NCBI GenBank assembly: GCA_910574805.1
Contig: CAJTCV010000004.1
Location: 124,493-188,492 of the forward strand
Origin: Lachnospiraceae bacterium
Lineage (GTDB): Bacteria > Bacillota > Clostridia > Lachnospirales > Lachnospiraceae
Length of the DNA stretch: 64,000 bases
Direction: 5' to 3'
Of the stretch, positions 22,535 through 30,085 are shown piece by piece (within the stretch, counting starts at the first letter, position 1; the number at the start of each line of letters is the position of its first letter). The notes under the pieces were generated by a model that was not told where the DNA came from, did no database searches, and worked only from the letters and a program-made list of their open reading frames with translations. The position numbers and the translations under genes are program-made.

Positions 22535-23097
22535 CAAAAGAACAGGCAGCGGACAAACTGAAAAAGCTGAAAGCCCTTGCAGAGCGGGGCGTGGGCGGTG
22601 AACGTGAAAGCGCATTGAAGCTGTATCACAAATTGTTGGAGAAATACCAGATTGACGAAGGGGAGATATTAGAAGAGCGTGTAACGCTTCACTGGTTCAG
22701 CTACAAAACGGAACTTGAAGAAGATTTGCTGACACAGATTTTCTATAAAGTCACGGGAAGCCCTTCATATCACCATTACACGGGGAATTATAGCCGGAGG
22801 AAGAAGCGGGGCTGTAATTGTACGGAGATTGAAGCGGTGGAAATCAAAATGCTTTTCGACTTCTACAGGCAGGAGCTAAAGCGGGAGCTGGAAGCGTTCT
22901 TGATTGCCTTTAAACAGGGAAATAACCTGTACCCGGATAAAAACGCCCGTTGTTATCAGGAATACGACGGACCAGACAGAGAGCTGGAAGGGGAAGAACT
23001 GCGGAAGTATAAAAAGGCGGCATGGTTCCGGCAGGTATTAGATAAAAGAACGCCACCACGGGCATTGATAGGAGAAACGGGGGAAGAAGAGGAATGA
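22531..23097 (+). CDS. DUF2786-like protein, paralogue 2
   Basis: 188 aa, ATGA overlap with paralogue 1. The N-terminal segment EQAADKLKKLKALAERGVGG, then LYHKLLEKYQI is DUF2786-like. The C-terminal part (TQIFYKVTGS, KMLFDFYRQEL, FLIAFKQGNNLYP) resembles DUF7168-type extensions found after DUF2786 in phages. Function unknown. In the early operon beside nucleic-acid enzymes. Confidence 0.7.
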   Translation: MTKEQAADKLKKLKALAERGVGGERESALKLYHKLLEKYQIDEGEILEERVTLHWFSYKTELEEDLLTQIFYKVTGSPSYHHYTGNYSRRKKRGCNCTEIEAVEIKMLFDFYRQELKRELEAFLIAFKQGNNLYPDKNARCYQEYDGPDRELEGEELRKYKKAAWFRQVLDKRTPPRALIGETGEEEE

Positions 23098-23669
23098 AGC
23101 AGGAAGAAACAATGCAGGTATTCAGGGGCTATTTCAATTACATAAACAGACCGGGGGCAGATGACCTTCTGCAATGGATGGACACAAACGGCTTCTTTGA
23201 AGCCCCGGCAAGCAAGCGACACCACGGAGCGGAACCCGGAGGGCTTGCGAAACATTCAGTAAACGTGTTTAAACGGCTGATTATGTTAAATGCAGAAGAA
23301 TCAGAAAGGCAGCAGTCTTTGAATTATGATTTAGAAACGGTTGCAGTATGCGGGCTTCTTCATGACCTATGCAAAATAGACGCATACAGGCTGACAGAGG
23401 GGCAGCAGGGAAAGCCGGAATATCAGCTTACAAAGAATTTCCCTGCCGGACACGGGGAAAAGTCCGTTATCCTGATTTTACAGTTCATGCACTTGACACA
23501 AGAAGAGATTCTGGCAATCAGGTGGCACATGGGGCAGTATGACTTTTACGCAAGGGGCGGCGGGTTCGATTTAGACAACGCTTTCCGGCAAAGTAAGCTG
23601 GCAGTCATGCTTCATCTTGCGGATATGATGGCGACGCACTTTGACGAACGGGAGGAAGCGAAAGAATGA
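23094..23669 (+). CDS. HD-domain phosphohydrolase
   Basis: 191 aa, ATGA overlap with the preceding gene. Metal-binding His in AKHSVNV (about 50), the HD pair in LLHDLCKIDAY (about 84-94) and the distal Asp in MLHLADMMATHFDE make a complete HD motif set. HD proteins hydrolyse nucleotide phosphates or cyclic nucleotides. Phage copies near replication genes often act on nucleotide pools. Substrate not determinable from sequence. Confidence 0.85.
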   Translation: MKQEETMQVFRGYFNYINRPGADDLLQWMDTNGFFEAPASKRHHGAEPGGLAKHSVNVFKRLIMLNAEESERQQSLNYDLETVAVCGLLHDLCKIDAYRLTEGQQGKPEYQLTKNFPAGHGEKSVILILQFMHLTQEEILAIRWHMGQYDFYARGGGFDLDNAFRQSKLAVMLHLADMMATHFDEREEAKE

Positions 23670-23881
23670 AAAGAAGCGATTTAGAACAGTATCTGGGGAA
23701 AGTTGTCACAATAAAGCTATTTGACAACGACGTTATCACAGGGGAACTTCACAAAACAGGTGAAGAACGGTTCAGAAGTGACCCGAATTTGTACATACCG
23801 CAGAAGTGCTATTTCTTAATCAATCCCCAGTCATACCTGTTTAAGAGTTCGCACGTTAAAAAGCTGAAAGAAGGGAGATAG
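23666..23881 (+). CDS. Small Sm-fold-like phage protein
   Basis: 71 aa, ATGA overlap. LEQYLGKVVTIKLFDNDVIT, then GELHKTGEE has the strand pattern of an Sm/SH3-like beta barrel (gene-start GKxVxIxLxDxxxxxGxL). It ends FKSSHVKKLKEG. Similar small proteins occur beside VRR-NUC genes in clostridial phages; RNA or DNA binding is an inference. Confidence 0.6.
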   Translation: MKRSDLEQYLGKVVTIKLFDNDVITGELHKTGEERFRSDPNLYIPQKCYFLINPQSYLFKSSHVKKLKEGR

Positions 23882-23886
23882 AGGAA

Positions 23887-24315
23887 ATGAGCTATTACAC
23901 AAGGCAGCAGAACCGCAGGAGAAGCGAAGCAACAGAGCAAGAAACACTGATACAGTGGTGCGGCTGGCAGCAAAGCAAATATCCTGAATTGAAATTGATT
24001 TATCATATCCCGAACGGCGGCAGCAGGAACACGCTGGAAGCGGCGAACCTAAAGCGACAGGGAGTGAAAGCAGGTGTGCCGGACTTGTGCTTGCCTGTAG
24101 CAAGAAACGGATTCCACGGGCTGTATATCGAAATGAAATACGGAAAGAACAAAACAACGGAGAACCAGAAGGAATGGCTGGAAGAGCTGATGGCGCAGGG
24201 GTATTTTACGGCGGTTTGTTACGGGGCAGAGGAAGCGGAAAGGATAATTGCACGGTATTTGCAGTTTCCGGGCTATCCTGCGATAGAGAACCGGGAAACA
24301 CAAAAGGAGGGCTAA
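23887..24315 (+). CDS. VRR-NUC domain nuclease
   Basis: 142 aa with GGGAGATAGAGG upstream. E (ATEQETLIQW), NGGSRN, KAGVPDLCLP and LYIEMKYGKN give the VRR-NUC signature: Asp in VPDL and the Glu-x-Lys of IEMK are the metal-binding active site of this PD-(D/E)xK family. Stand-alone VRR-NUC proteins are common in Firmicutes phages, likely cutting branched DNA during replication or packaging. Confidence 0.85.
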   Translation: MSYYTRQQNRRRSEATEQETLIQWCGWQQSKYPELKLIYHIPNGGSRNTLEAANLKRQGVKAGVPDLCLPVARNGFHGLYIEMKYGKNKTTENQKEWLEELMAQGYFTAVCYGAEEAERIIARYLQFPGYPAIENRETQKEG

Positions 24316-24318
24316 AAC

Positions 24319-24543
24319 ATGGGAATAGATATGCGGGGATTTAAGGTTGTTTATAAAGAGCGTGTATATAATGCGCTGAATATGTGCTGGAGGTGGGAAG
24401 AAAAACCGCCAGAGATTGAAGCAGAGGAAAAGGGAATTGCAAAGCCGAAATTTTTAACGGTTGTTACCCTGAACGAAGACGGGGAAGTGATTTTTCTGCA
24501 TGATGAAGCCTGTATGTTTCAGTTTTTAAGAATCACAAATTAA
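24319..24543 (+). CDS. Small phage protein, unknown
   Basis: 74 aa with AAAGGAGG upstream, 3 bp after the nuclease gene. YKERVYNALNMCWRWEEKP and FLTVVTLNEDGEVIFLHDEA suggest a small alpha/beta protein. No family recognised. Confidence 0.6.
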   Translation: MGIDMRGFKVVYKERVYNALNMCWRWEEKPPEIEAEEKGIAKPKFLTVVTLNEDGEVIFLHDEACMFQFLRITN

Positions 24544-24556
24544 AGGAGGGGCAGAC

Positions 24557-24820
24557 GTGACAGAACAGACACTGGGGGAAGCAATTAAAATAAAAAGGCA
24601 AATAGACCACCTGCGGGAGAGGAAAGCAGAAGTTGAGAAAGTGCGGGCATGGTGTAAGGAAGGAAACGCAAGTTTCAAAATACAGACAACGGAAGCAGGG
24701 TTTTCAAGGGATGGCGTAACAATTTCAGGAGCGACGACAAAGCTGGTTCTGGACAAAGAACTTGAAGAAATAAAAAAAGAGCTTGAAGCGTTGCTGAATG
24801 AATTATCTGACCTGCATTGA
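24557..24820 (+). CDS. Small coiled-coil phage protein
   Basis: 87 aa, GTG after AAAGGAGG. Helix (IKIKRQIDHLRERKAEVEKV), central beta part (ASFKIQTTEAGFSRDGVTIS) and C-terminal helix (LDKELEEIKKELEALLNELS), giving a helical hairpin likely to oligomerise. Function unknown. Confidence 0.6.
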   Translation: MTEQTLGEAIKIKRQIDHLRERKAEVEKVRAWCKEGNASFKIQTTEAGFSRDGVTISGATTKLVLDKELEEIKKELEALLNELSDLH

Positions 24821-24834
24821 AGGAGGAAAAGGAA

Positions 24835-25170
24835 GTGAACATACAGAAAGCGGCGGTCAAGGCTTCTAATAACGCCATGCGGGGCTATATCCCGCATAAT
24901 GCCATAGTTTCACAGGGGGCGAAGATTGCCGCCCGGCAGCAGGCGCAGGAGAAGCCACAGAGGGGCAAGAAGGGCAGGAAACGGGAAAGGCTTACAGAGA
25001 TAAGCACAGGCAGCGGAAAACCTGTTTTAAAGCAGAATGCGGGCGTTGTACGGGCAGCGAAGAAATTGTTTGAGTATGAGGAAACAGGGCTTGCCCCGTA
25101 TGAAGTCCGGGCATTGATAGAGAGGGAAAGGGCATTGACAGAAAAGGTGAAGAAAATGCAGGACTGGTGA
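24835..25170 (+). CDS. Basic phage protein, unknown
   Basis: 111 aa from GTG at 24835 after AAGGAGG. Rich in Lys/Arg in the middle (QEKPQRGKKGRKRERL), then AAKKLFEYEETGLAPYEVRA and a helix (LIERERALTEKVKKM). FEYEETGLxPxEV is a segment repeatedly seen at the end of small Firmicutes phage proteins. Nucleic-acid binding is possible. Confidence 0.6.
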   Translation: MNIQKAAVKASNNAMRGYIPHNAIVSQGAKIAARQQAQEKPQRGKKGRKRERLTEISTGSGKPVLKQNAGVVRAAKKLFEYEETGLAPYEVRALIERERALTEKVKKMQDW

Positions 25171-25184
25171 AAGAAGGTGCGGGC

Positions 25185-25409
25185 ATGGACCGTGAAAAAT
25201 GTATTATCTGCGGAAAGACGCTGGCGGAGGAAGGGCGGGGGATATGCGCTGACTGTCTGGCTGAAAAGTCGGACGAAGAAACCGCAGAGGAATTGCGGGA
25301 TATAGCGGACGTGTTAAGTATTACGGCAGACACGGACACGAACATAAAAAAATCAATGGAAGCAATAATGCGTATTGCTTACAGGATAGACAGGAGGAAG
25401 GAAAAGTGA
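25185..25409 (+). CDS. Small zinc-ribbon-like protein
   Basis: 74 aa, ATG after AGAAGGTG. Two CxxC pairs (CIICGK and GICADC, residues 6-23) should bind zinc; the rest is an acidic helix. Small treble-clef or ribbon proteins of this kind often act as adaptors. Function unknown. Confidence 0.55.
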   Translation: MDREKCIICGKTLAEEGRGICADCLAEKSDEETAEELRDIADVLSITADTDTNIKKSMEAIMRIAYRIDRRKEK

Positions 25410-25939
25410 AGGTTGACAAAGAAAAGCCGCCGTATCTTCCGAAAGTTGCGCTTGTGCGGCTGCATACGGCAGGAAAAGAGGTAAAGGACTACCAGCAGGA
25501 GTTAAAGGGACAGGGCTTTACTTTCAATCAGTTTAAGCACATGAAGAAAGCTGATGAATTGTGGGACGGCTTAGAACTATGGGTAAGTATGTGGGACTAT
25601 GACAATCACGAAAGCTGGCACTTATGGAACTGGAAGAAAGAAGATGATAAACGGGTAATGCTTGCTATGTATGAAGCAGAACAATATAACCCGTTTTGCG
25701 CTTATGAAGATGATTTTGAAGGATTCAAGGCTGACTGGGAAGCGGGAACCTATGACCCCGGCTGTACTTATACATTCCCTATTCCTGCGGTAGAGGTTCT
25801 GGAGGTTGTACAGGAGGAAGAAGACAACAGAAACCATGAACGGGTACAGAAAGAAGTTATCCGGGCGAAAGAAGACGTTTTTCTAAAACGCCGGGCGACA
25901 AAGAAGAAAAAGAGATACGGGAAAAAGAAAAGAAGATAG
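25406..25939 (+). CDS. Phage protein with basic C-terminus, unknown
   Basis: 177 aa, GTG overlapping the previous stop. Trp/Tyr/Asp-rich core (LWVSMWDYDNHESWHLWNWK, then CAYEDDFEGFKADWEAG) and a strongly basic tail (RRATKKKKRYGKKKRR). The tail suggests nucleic-acid contact. No family recognised. Confidence 0.6.
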   Translation: MKVDKEKPPYLPKVALVRLHTAGKEVKDYQQELKGQGFTFNQFKHMKKADELWDGLELWVSMWDYDNHESWHLWNWKKEDDKRVMLAMYEAEQYNPFCAYEDDFEGFKADWEAGTYDPGCTYTFPIPAVEVLEVVQEEEDNRNHERVQKEVIRAKEDVFLKRRATKKKKRYGKKKRR

Positions 25940-25952
25940 GAGGGCGAAGGAA

Positions 25953-26162
25953 GTGGGAAAGAGAAAGAACAGACATTGCCAGAGTAAACAGGAAGTATTG
26001 CAGAGGGTCAGGCAGCAGAGGGCGGCAGAACAGCAGGAGAAGCGCAAGCCGATTCTGAAAAGACAGTTGCAGACAATCAACAGCATAAAACCTTCTATTG
26101 ACCGGGCAAGGGCGCAAATGAGGGAGAAGAACAGGAGGGAAAGCAAAAGTGATATTGTTTGA
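25953..26162 (+). CDS. Small basic phage protein
   Basis: 69 aa, GTG after AGGAGGG. Almost entirely helical with many Gln/Arg/Lys residues (KQEVLQRVRQQRAAEQQEKR, then ILKRQLQTINSIKPSIDRAR). No domain recognised. Overlaps the following small membrane gene by 14 bp. Confidence 0.5.
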   Translation: MGKRKNRHCQSKQEVLQRVRQQRAAEQQEKRKPILKRQLQTINSIKPSIDRARAQMREKNRRESKSDIV

Positions 26163-26328
26163 AAAGGCGGTGGAAGCGTTTTTCTTCTTCATATCAGCGG
26201 TAGTTATTATTTTGCTGATAGGGGCAGCGGGGCTTGTGTTTATCATACTGCGGGAGGTTGCGTGGTATGTCAGAAAACAGAATGAAAAGAAGATGGAGGA
26301 AAAGAACAATGCAGATGGCAGCATTTAG
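26149..26328 (+). CDS. Small single-span membrane protein
   Basis: 59 aa, GTG after AGGAGGGAAAG. One long hydrophobic helix (FFFFISAVVIILLIGAAGLV, about 11-34) followed by a basic stretch (REVAWYVRKQNEKKMEEKNN). Predicted membrane anchor with cytoplasmic tail. Function unknown. Confidence 0.6.
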   Translation: MILFEKAVEAFFFFISAVVIILLIGAAGLVFIILREVAWYVRKQNEKKMEEKNNADGSI

Positions 26329-26548
26329 CGCAAAGTGTCCGTATGAAATCGGGGACAGGGTTGTGGTAATTGAAGTGGCGGGAACGAATGAAAACGGGGT
26401 AATGTATACGCAGCGGGAAGGAGTAATAACGGATATTGCCTGTACTCATTACATAAAGACAGGGAAAATAATTTTTACATATGAGCTGAACGGGTCCGGG
26501 AAGTATGAAAGGATTATGACCATAAAGGAAGTCGGGCTGACTGTCTGA
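26309..26548 (+). CDS. Small SH3/KOW-like phage protein
   Basis: 79 aa from ATG at 26309 after GGAGGAAAA. CPYEIGDRVVVIEVAGTNEN, REGVITDIACTHYI and YELNGSGKYERI form a short beta-barrel-like pattern (GDRV...GVITDI). Common in Firmicutes phages as a small hypothetical protein. It is the last gene before an operator/promoter region. Confidence 0.6.
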   Translation: MQMAAFSAKCPYEIGDRVVVIEVAGTNENGVMYTQREGVITDIACTHYIKTGKIIFTYELNGSGKYERIMTIKEVGLTV

Positions 26549-26561
26549 AAATCTGCATATC

Positions 26562-26647
26562 TTACGCAAGTATACAAAATAGACAAATATACTTGCGTAA
26601 GATTGTGCATTTTGCCTATTGAAAATATACTTGCGCAAGTATATAAT
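26562..26647 (+). promoter_or_regulatory. ACTTGCG-operator promoter (rightward)
   Basis: -35 TTGAAA (26619-26624), 17-bp spacer, -10 TATAAT (26642-26647). The palindrome ACTTGCGCAAGT (26629-26640) fills the spacer. Upstream, half-sites TTACGCAAGTAT (26562) and ATACTTGCGTAA (26589) lie 27 bp apart in inverted orientation. Nearly the same block occurs at 59.6 and 60.4 kb. Confidence 0.85.
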
Positions 26648-26690
26648 AAAGACATAATCAAACAAGAAAACAAGCGGAGGTATAAAGGAT

Positions 26691-26969
26691 ATGACAAAGA
26701 AAGCATTGAAAGAGAAATACACAGAATGGAACAAAGGAATTTCAGCACTTGACGCACGGCAAAGTGAAATCTGGGAAGAGTTGCAGGAAATGAGCGCAAC
26801 AAGAGGGGACGGGAATAGATGGTGCTGCATGGAAAAGTTAGTCGAGAGCTTGACCAAAGCAGGGCTGGTATATCAGGTAATGCAAAAAGTTTCTGAATAC
26901 TACAAGATAGAGGGGCAAAAAGAAGCGTTAAAGAATTTAGCGATTGCAACAAACAACTTTGAAATTTAG
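26691..26969 (+). CDS. Phage protein under ACTTGCG control
   Basis: 92 aa with GCGGAGGT upstream. Helical throughout (LKEKYTEWNKGISALDARQS, then LVESLTKAGLVYQVMQKVSE). No known domain. It is the only gene between the operator-promoter and the second tRNA-like element, whose first base overlaps its stop codon. Confidence 0.65.
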   Translation: MTKKALKEKYTEWNKGISALDARQSEIWEELQEMSATRGDGNRWCCMEKLVESLTKAGLVYQVMQKVSEYYKIEGQKEALKNLAIATNNFEI

Positions 26970-27035
26970 AGCCGGGAGCCGCACGGGGCAGCAGGTGTGA
27001 AGACCTGCGGGGCGGGTCCGATTCCCGCCCGGCGC
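26969..27035 (+). ncRNA. tRNA-like structured RNA element, copy 2
   Basis: Same fold as 15944-16010: closing stem GCCGGG...CCCGGC (ACCGGG...CCCGGT in copy 1), hairpin GCAGG/CCTGC with a loop two bases longer, and T-arm-like hairpin GCGGG-TCCGATT-CCCGC. The pair change in the closing stem preserves pairing. It lies between a stop codon and the duplicated leader of the ParA gene. Confidence 0.6.
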
Positions 27036-27083
27036 ATTACTGGGAAAATAAAAAATCATACCAGATACAAGGAGGAAAGGCAC

Positions 27084-27848
27084 ATGAAGACAATTTCAAT
27101 TATCAACCTAAAAGGCGGGGTTGCGAAGACAACTTCAAGCGTCAATATGGCGCATATCCTGAACGCCGTACACAAAAAGAAGGTTCTGCTGGTAGATAAC
27201 GACAAGCAGGGGAACGCTTCAAAGTTCTTCAACCGCCACAGCTATGACAAAGCGGGCGTTGCGGAGGTAATGACGGACAAGGAAATTGACACAGCAGCAG
27301 TCATTCAGCATACAGACTATGAAGGGCTGGACATTATCACAGCAAATATGAATTTATCAAAGGCTAATCAAAAAGTGCTATTAGACCAAAGCTGTATACA
27401 ACAGACCCGATTCAAAAGAGCGTTGCGGCAGGTGGCGGGGCAATATGATTTCTGCATAATCGACAATGCACCGGATATTAACATTAGCACAATAAATGCA
27501 CTAGCTGCTTCTGATGATGTGCTTGTGCCAATTACGATTGATGACTTTTCACTTGACGGGCTGGAAGAATTGACAGAACAAATTGAAAACGCACGGGAAA
27601 ATTTAAACCCGGCATTGTGCTTCCGAGGGTGCTTCATTACGCAGTATGACAGACTGAACGAAGCAGACCAGCAGGGGGAACAATATCTGCAAATATGCAA
27701 TAAATATCCGCTTTTTGATACACATATCAGACGAACGGCAAAAATGAAACCCAGTACGTTTGAGCGGAAGCCGATTTTGATTTATTCCAGCCGCTGCGGG
27801 GCGGCGCAGGACTATAAAAAGCTGGTTGAAGAATATCTGGAAATGTGA
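27084..27848 (+). CDS. parA: ParA-family partition ATPase
   Basis: 254 aa from ATG at 27084 behind AAGGAGGA; the longer frame starts inside the tRNA-like element and is rejected. The deviant Walker A is KGGVAKTT (10-17); DNDKQGN (about 44-50) and IIDNAPDIN follow. ParA proteins move DNA along the nucleoid with a ParB partner, which is encoded next. In a prophage this suggests a plasmid-like state at some stage, or inheritance help after excision, in keeping with the Rep gene. Confidence 0.9.
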   Translation: MKTISIINLKGGVAKTTSSVNMAHILNAVHKKKVLLVDNDKQGNASKFFNRHSYDKAGVAEVMTDKEIDTAAVIQHTDYEGLDIITANMNLSKANQKVLLDQSCIQQTRFKRALRQVAGQYDFCIIDNAPDINISTINALAASDDVLVPITIDDFSLDGLEELTEQIENARENLNPALCFRGCFITQYDRLNEADQQGEQYLQICNKYPLFDTHIRRTAKMKPSTFERKPILIYSSRCGAAQDYKKLVEEYLEM

Positions 27849-27880
27849 CCGAATTGGACACAGAAAGGAAGGAAAAAGAG

Positions 27881-29302
27881 ATGGCAAAAGCAAAATTCAA
27901 CCTGACGGACTTATTGAACAGCCGTTCAAAGGAGCTGGAGGAAGTAAGCGGAGGGCAGCAGGAGAAAAGAGAAGCGGGGCAGCAGGACAACGCCCCGCAG
28001 CAGGCAGAGGAAAACACAGTTGTAAATATTGATGTACATGACCTTGTACCGTCGCAAGAAAATTTCTATCATGTAGACGACGAATTAAAGCGTTCTATTG
28101 AGCTTGTGGGCATATTGCAGCCGTTACTTGTAAGCCGCCCGGAAAACGGCAAATACAGAGTGATTGCGGGGCATAGAAGACGGCTTGCGGTGCTTTCCCT
28201 GTTAGAAGAGGGGAAAGAGGAAATGCGGTTTGTGCCTTGCGTCTTCAAAAAAGAGGACGTGAGGGACCGGCTGGCGTTGATTATGGCGAACCGCTTCCGG
28301 GATAAGACAGACTGGGAAAAGATGATGGAAGCAATTCAGGCAGAGGAACTGGCAAAAGAGCTGAAAAAGGAATACAGCCTGAACGGAAGGACCCGTGAAG
28401 TCCTTGCAGAGATAACAGGGACGACGGAAGCGCAACTGGGGCGGTATAAGTCTATTTACAACAATCTTTCTGCCCGCCTGATGAAATACTTTAAAGATAG
28501 TGTTATCAATGTTTCTGTAGCGGTTGAGTTGTGCGGCATGAGCGCAGCGGGGCAGGAGGAAGCGGCAGACAGGGTGGAGGAAGTAGGGACGCTTTCATTG
28601 ACGGAAGCAAGGGAAATGAAGCAGAGGGAGGAAACTGGAAAGGATATGCCGGGGCAAATGAGCTTCACAGAAGACATTTTGCCGGGCGAAACGGGCGAAG
28701 GCGAAGAAGAACCCGCAGAAGAGGAAGAAACGCCCACAGAGGGCGCAGGAGAAGCCACAGAGGGGCAGCGGGAAGACTTCATGAACCAGCCGGAGGAATA
28801 CGAAGACCCGCAGCCGGAAAATATCACTTCTCTTTGCTATTCCTGCGAGAATTACGAAACGTGCCACGAAAAGAAAAGCACGGTCACTTCCTGCAATGCC
28901 TATGTGAACCGGGAGGAAGCCCGCAAGACAGATGAACAGCGGTACGACGAACAGCAAGCAGCACTTGACCGGGAAACGGCAAGAAAGATGAAAGAACAGC
29001 AGCAGGAAGAAAAAATGCAGCAGTTACCGAGTGAAGCGGAAAAGAAGGTGCATGAAATCACGCTGGCGGCTTCAAAGTATAATGAAATCGCAAATGAAAC
29101 GCTGACATTCTATCTGTTAAAGAATGACGGGTACAGGGTAGGAGATACAGCAGTAATGCAGGAGTACACGGCAGGAAGAATGACAGGGCGGGAGATTGTA
29201 ACAGAAATAACGTATGTATGGGAAGACTGGACGGGGCTTGAAGATGATTATTGCATTATCGGTTTTTCGGTTCAGGAATTAAGAAGAAGGGAAGAAGGCT
29301 GA
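27881..29302 (+). CDS. parB: ParB/RepB/Spo0J-type protein
   Basis: 473 aa from ATG at 27881 after AAGGAAGG. The ParB N-domain (about 40-130) includes DELKRSIELVGILQPLLV and the CTPase-type GHRRRLAV motif. A helical DNA-binding part follows (about 150-215). A long acidic linker leads to a Cys cluster (CYSCENYETCHEKK, then SCNAY) and a C-terminal domain. Much longer than typical ParB (about 280 aa). Forms a partition pair with the adjacent ParA; centromere sites were not identified. Confidence 0.88.
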   Translation: MAKAKFNLTDLLNSRSKELEEVSGGQQEKREAGQQDNAPQQAEENTVVNIDVHDLVPSQENFYHVDDELKRSIELVGILQPLLVSRPENGKYRVIAGHRRRLAVLSLLEEGKEEMRFVPCVFKKEDVRDRLALIMANRFRDKTDWEKMMEAIQAEELAKELKKEYSLNGRTREVLAEITGTTEAQLGRYKSIYNNLSARLMKYFKDSVINVSVAVELCGMSAAGQEEAADRVEEVGTLSLTEAREMKQREETGKDMPGQMSFTEDILPGETGEGEEEPAEEEETPTEGAGEATEGQREDFMNQPEEYEDPQPENITSLCYSCENYETCHEKKSTVTSCNAYVNREEARKTDEQRYDEQQAALDRETARKMKEQQQEEKMQQLPSEAEKKVHEITLAASKYNEIANETLTFYLLKNDGYRVGDTAVMQEYTAGRMTGREIVTEITYVWEDWTGLEDDYCIIGFSVQELRRREEG

Positions 29303-29307
29303 ACATA

Positions 29308-29466
29308 GTGGGATTGCTTGCGGATATTGCGGAGGTTATGGAAAACATGAAAGAAAACGGAGAGAGGGCAACGCCGGAAACGGTGCTTGCCCTTGCCGTG
29401 TGGAGAGAAGGAGGTAAAAGGGATGGCAAAGACCATGAACAAAAACAAAGTTCTGAAATTGCTTGA
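29308..29466 (+). CDS. Small phage protein, unknown
   Basis: 52 aa; GTG at 29308 after GAAGAAGG. Helical (GLLADIAEVMENMKENGERA, then ALAVWREGGKRDGKDH). Overlaps the sigma-like gene by 44 bp. Coding status is likely but not certain. Confidence 0.45.
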   Translation: MGLLADIAEVMENMKENGERATPETVLALAVWREGGKRDGKDHEQKQSSEIA

Positions 29467-29902
29467 ATTGTTCCCGGAGATTGACGGGGAAATCAAGTCA
29501 AGACGCAGCTTTATTTCAGACTTAGAACAATATTACAATCCGATTCAGGGGGGAGGCTATAGCGACACAACAAAGGGAAAATATGCAAATTCTGACCCCA
29601 CAGAACGGCTTGCATTAAATATCCCGGATTATGTGCGGGGAGATATTCAGCGTTACCAGCGGGAAATAGAGGAATTGCAGAAAGTAAAGGTTGAAATCCT
29701 GAAAGAAGTGTCCCGGCTGACAATGAAGCAAAAAAATGTTGTTTTCGGGTATTATTTTCACGGCATGAAGTGGGAACAGGTAGCGGAGCGGACGCACTAC
29801 AGCGAAAGACAGTGTAAAAATATCCGGGACGGAGCGGTGGAACGTCTTCTGAAAGGTTTTGAAAACAATCGCATACTTTCTGAATACGAAATAAAGGAAT
29901 GA
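29423..29902 (+). CDS. Sigma-70 region 4-like / ArpU-type late transcription regulator
   Basis: 159 aa from ATG at 29423 after GGAGGT. The C-terminal HTH (MKQKNVVFGYYFHGMKWEQV, then AERTHYSERQCKNIRDGAVE) is the sigma region 4-like domain of ArpU/RinA-type phage regulators. The N-terminus is helical. It lies immediately before the first ATTGCCCG-type late promoter and the terminase genes, the usual place of a late activator. Proposed to switch on head and tail genes through the 29906 and 33563 sites. Confidence 0.8.
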   Translation: MAKTMNKNKVLKLLELFPEIDGEIKSRRSFISDLEQYYNPIQGGGYSDTTKGKYANSDPTERLALNIPDYVRGDIQRYQREIEELQKVKVEILKEVSRLTMKQKNVVFGYYFHGMKWEQVAERTHYSERQCKNIRDGAVERLLKGFENNRILSEYEIKE

Positions 29903-29905
29903 AGG

Positions 29906-29940
29906 ATTGCCCGGCATTGCACGGAAAAAGCTGGTATAAT
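29906..29940 (+). promoter_or_regulatory. Candidate late promoter P1
   Basis: ATTGCCCG (29906) and ATTGCACG (29916), 10 bp apart, followed by GAAAAAGCTGGTATAATA. The same composite occurs at 33563-33648. The spacing is unlike a sigma-70 -35/-10 pair (12 bp), so an activator is likely. Confidence 0.65.
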
Positions 29941-30085
29941 AAGGCGAAAGAAACAGGGCTTCAAAATGCAGGAGAAGCAAGGCTGGCTTCATATTCCGGG
30001 AATTTTGAAACCCTGATTTTTTTATATTTCCGAAATCAGGGAGGGGCAGGACTGCGAAAACGAACGAAGGGAAGTGAAAGAGGGC

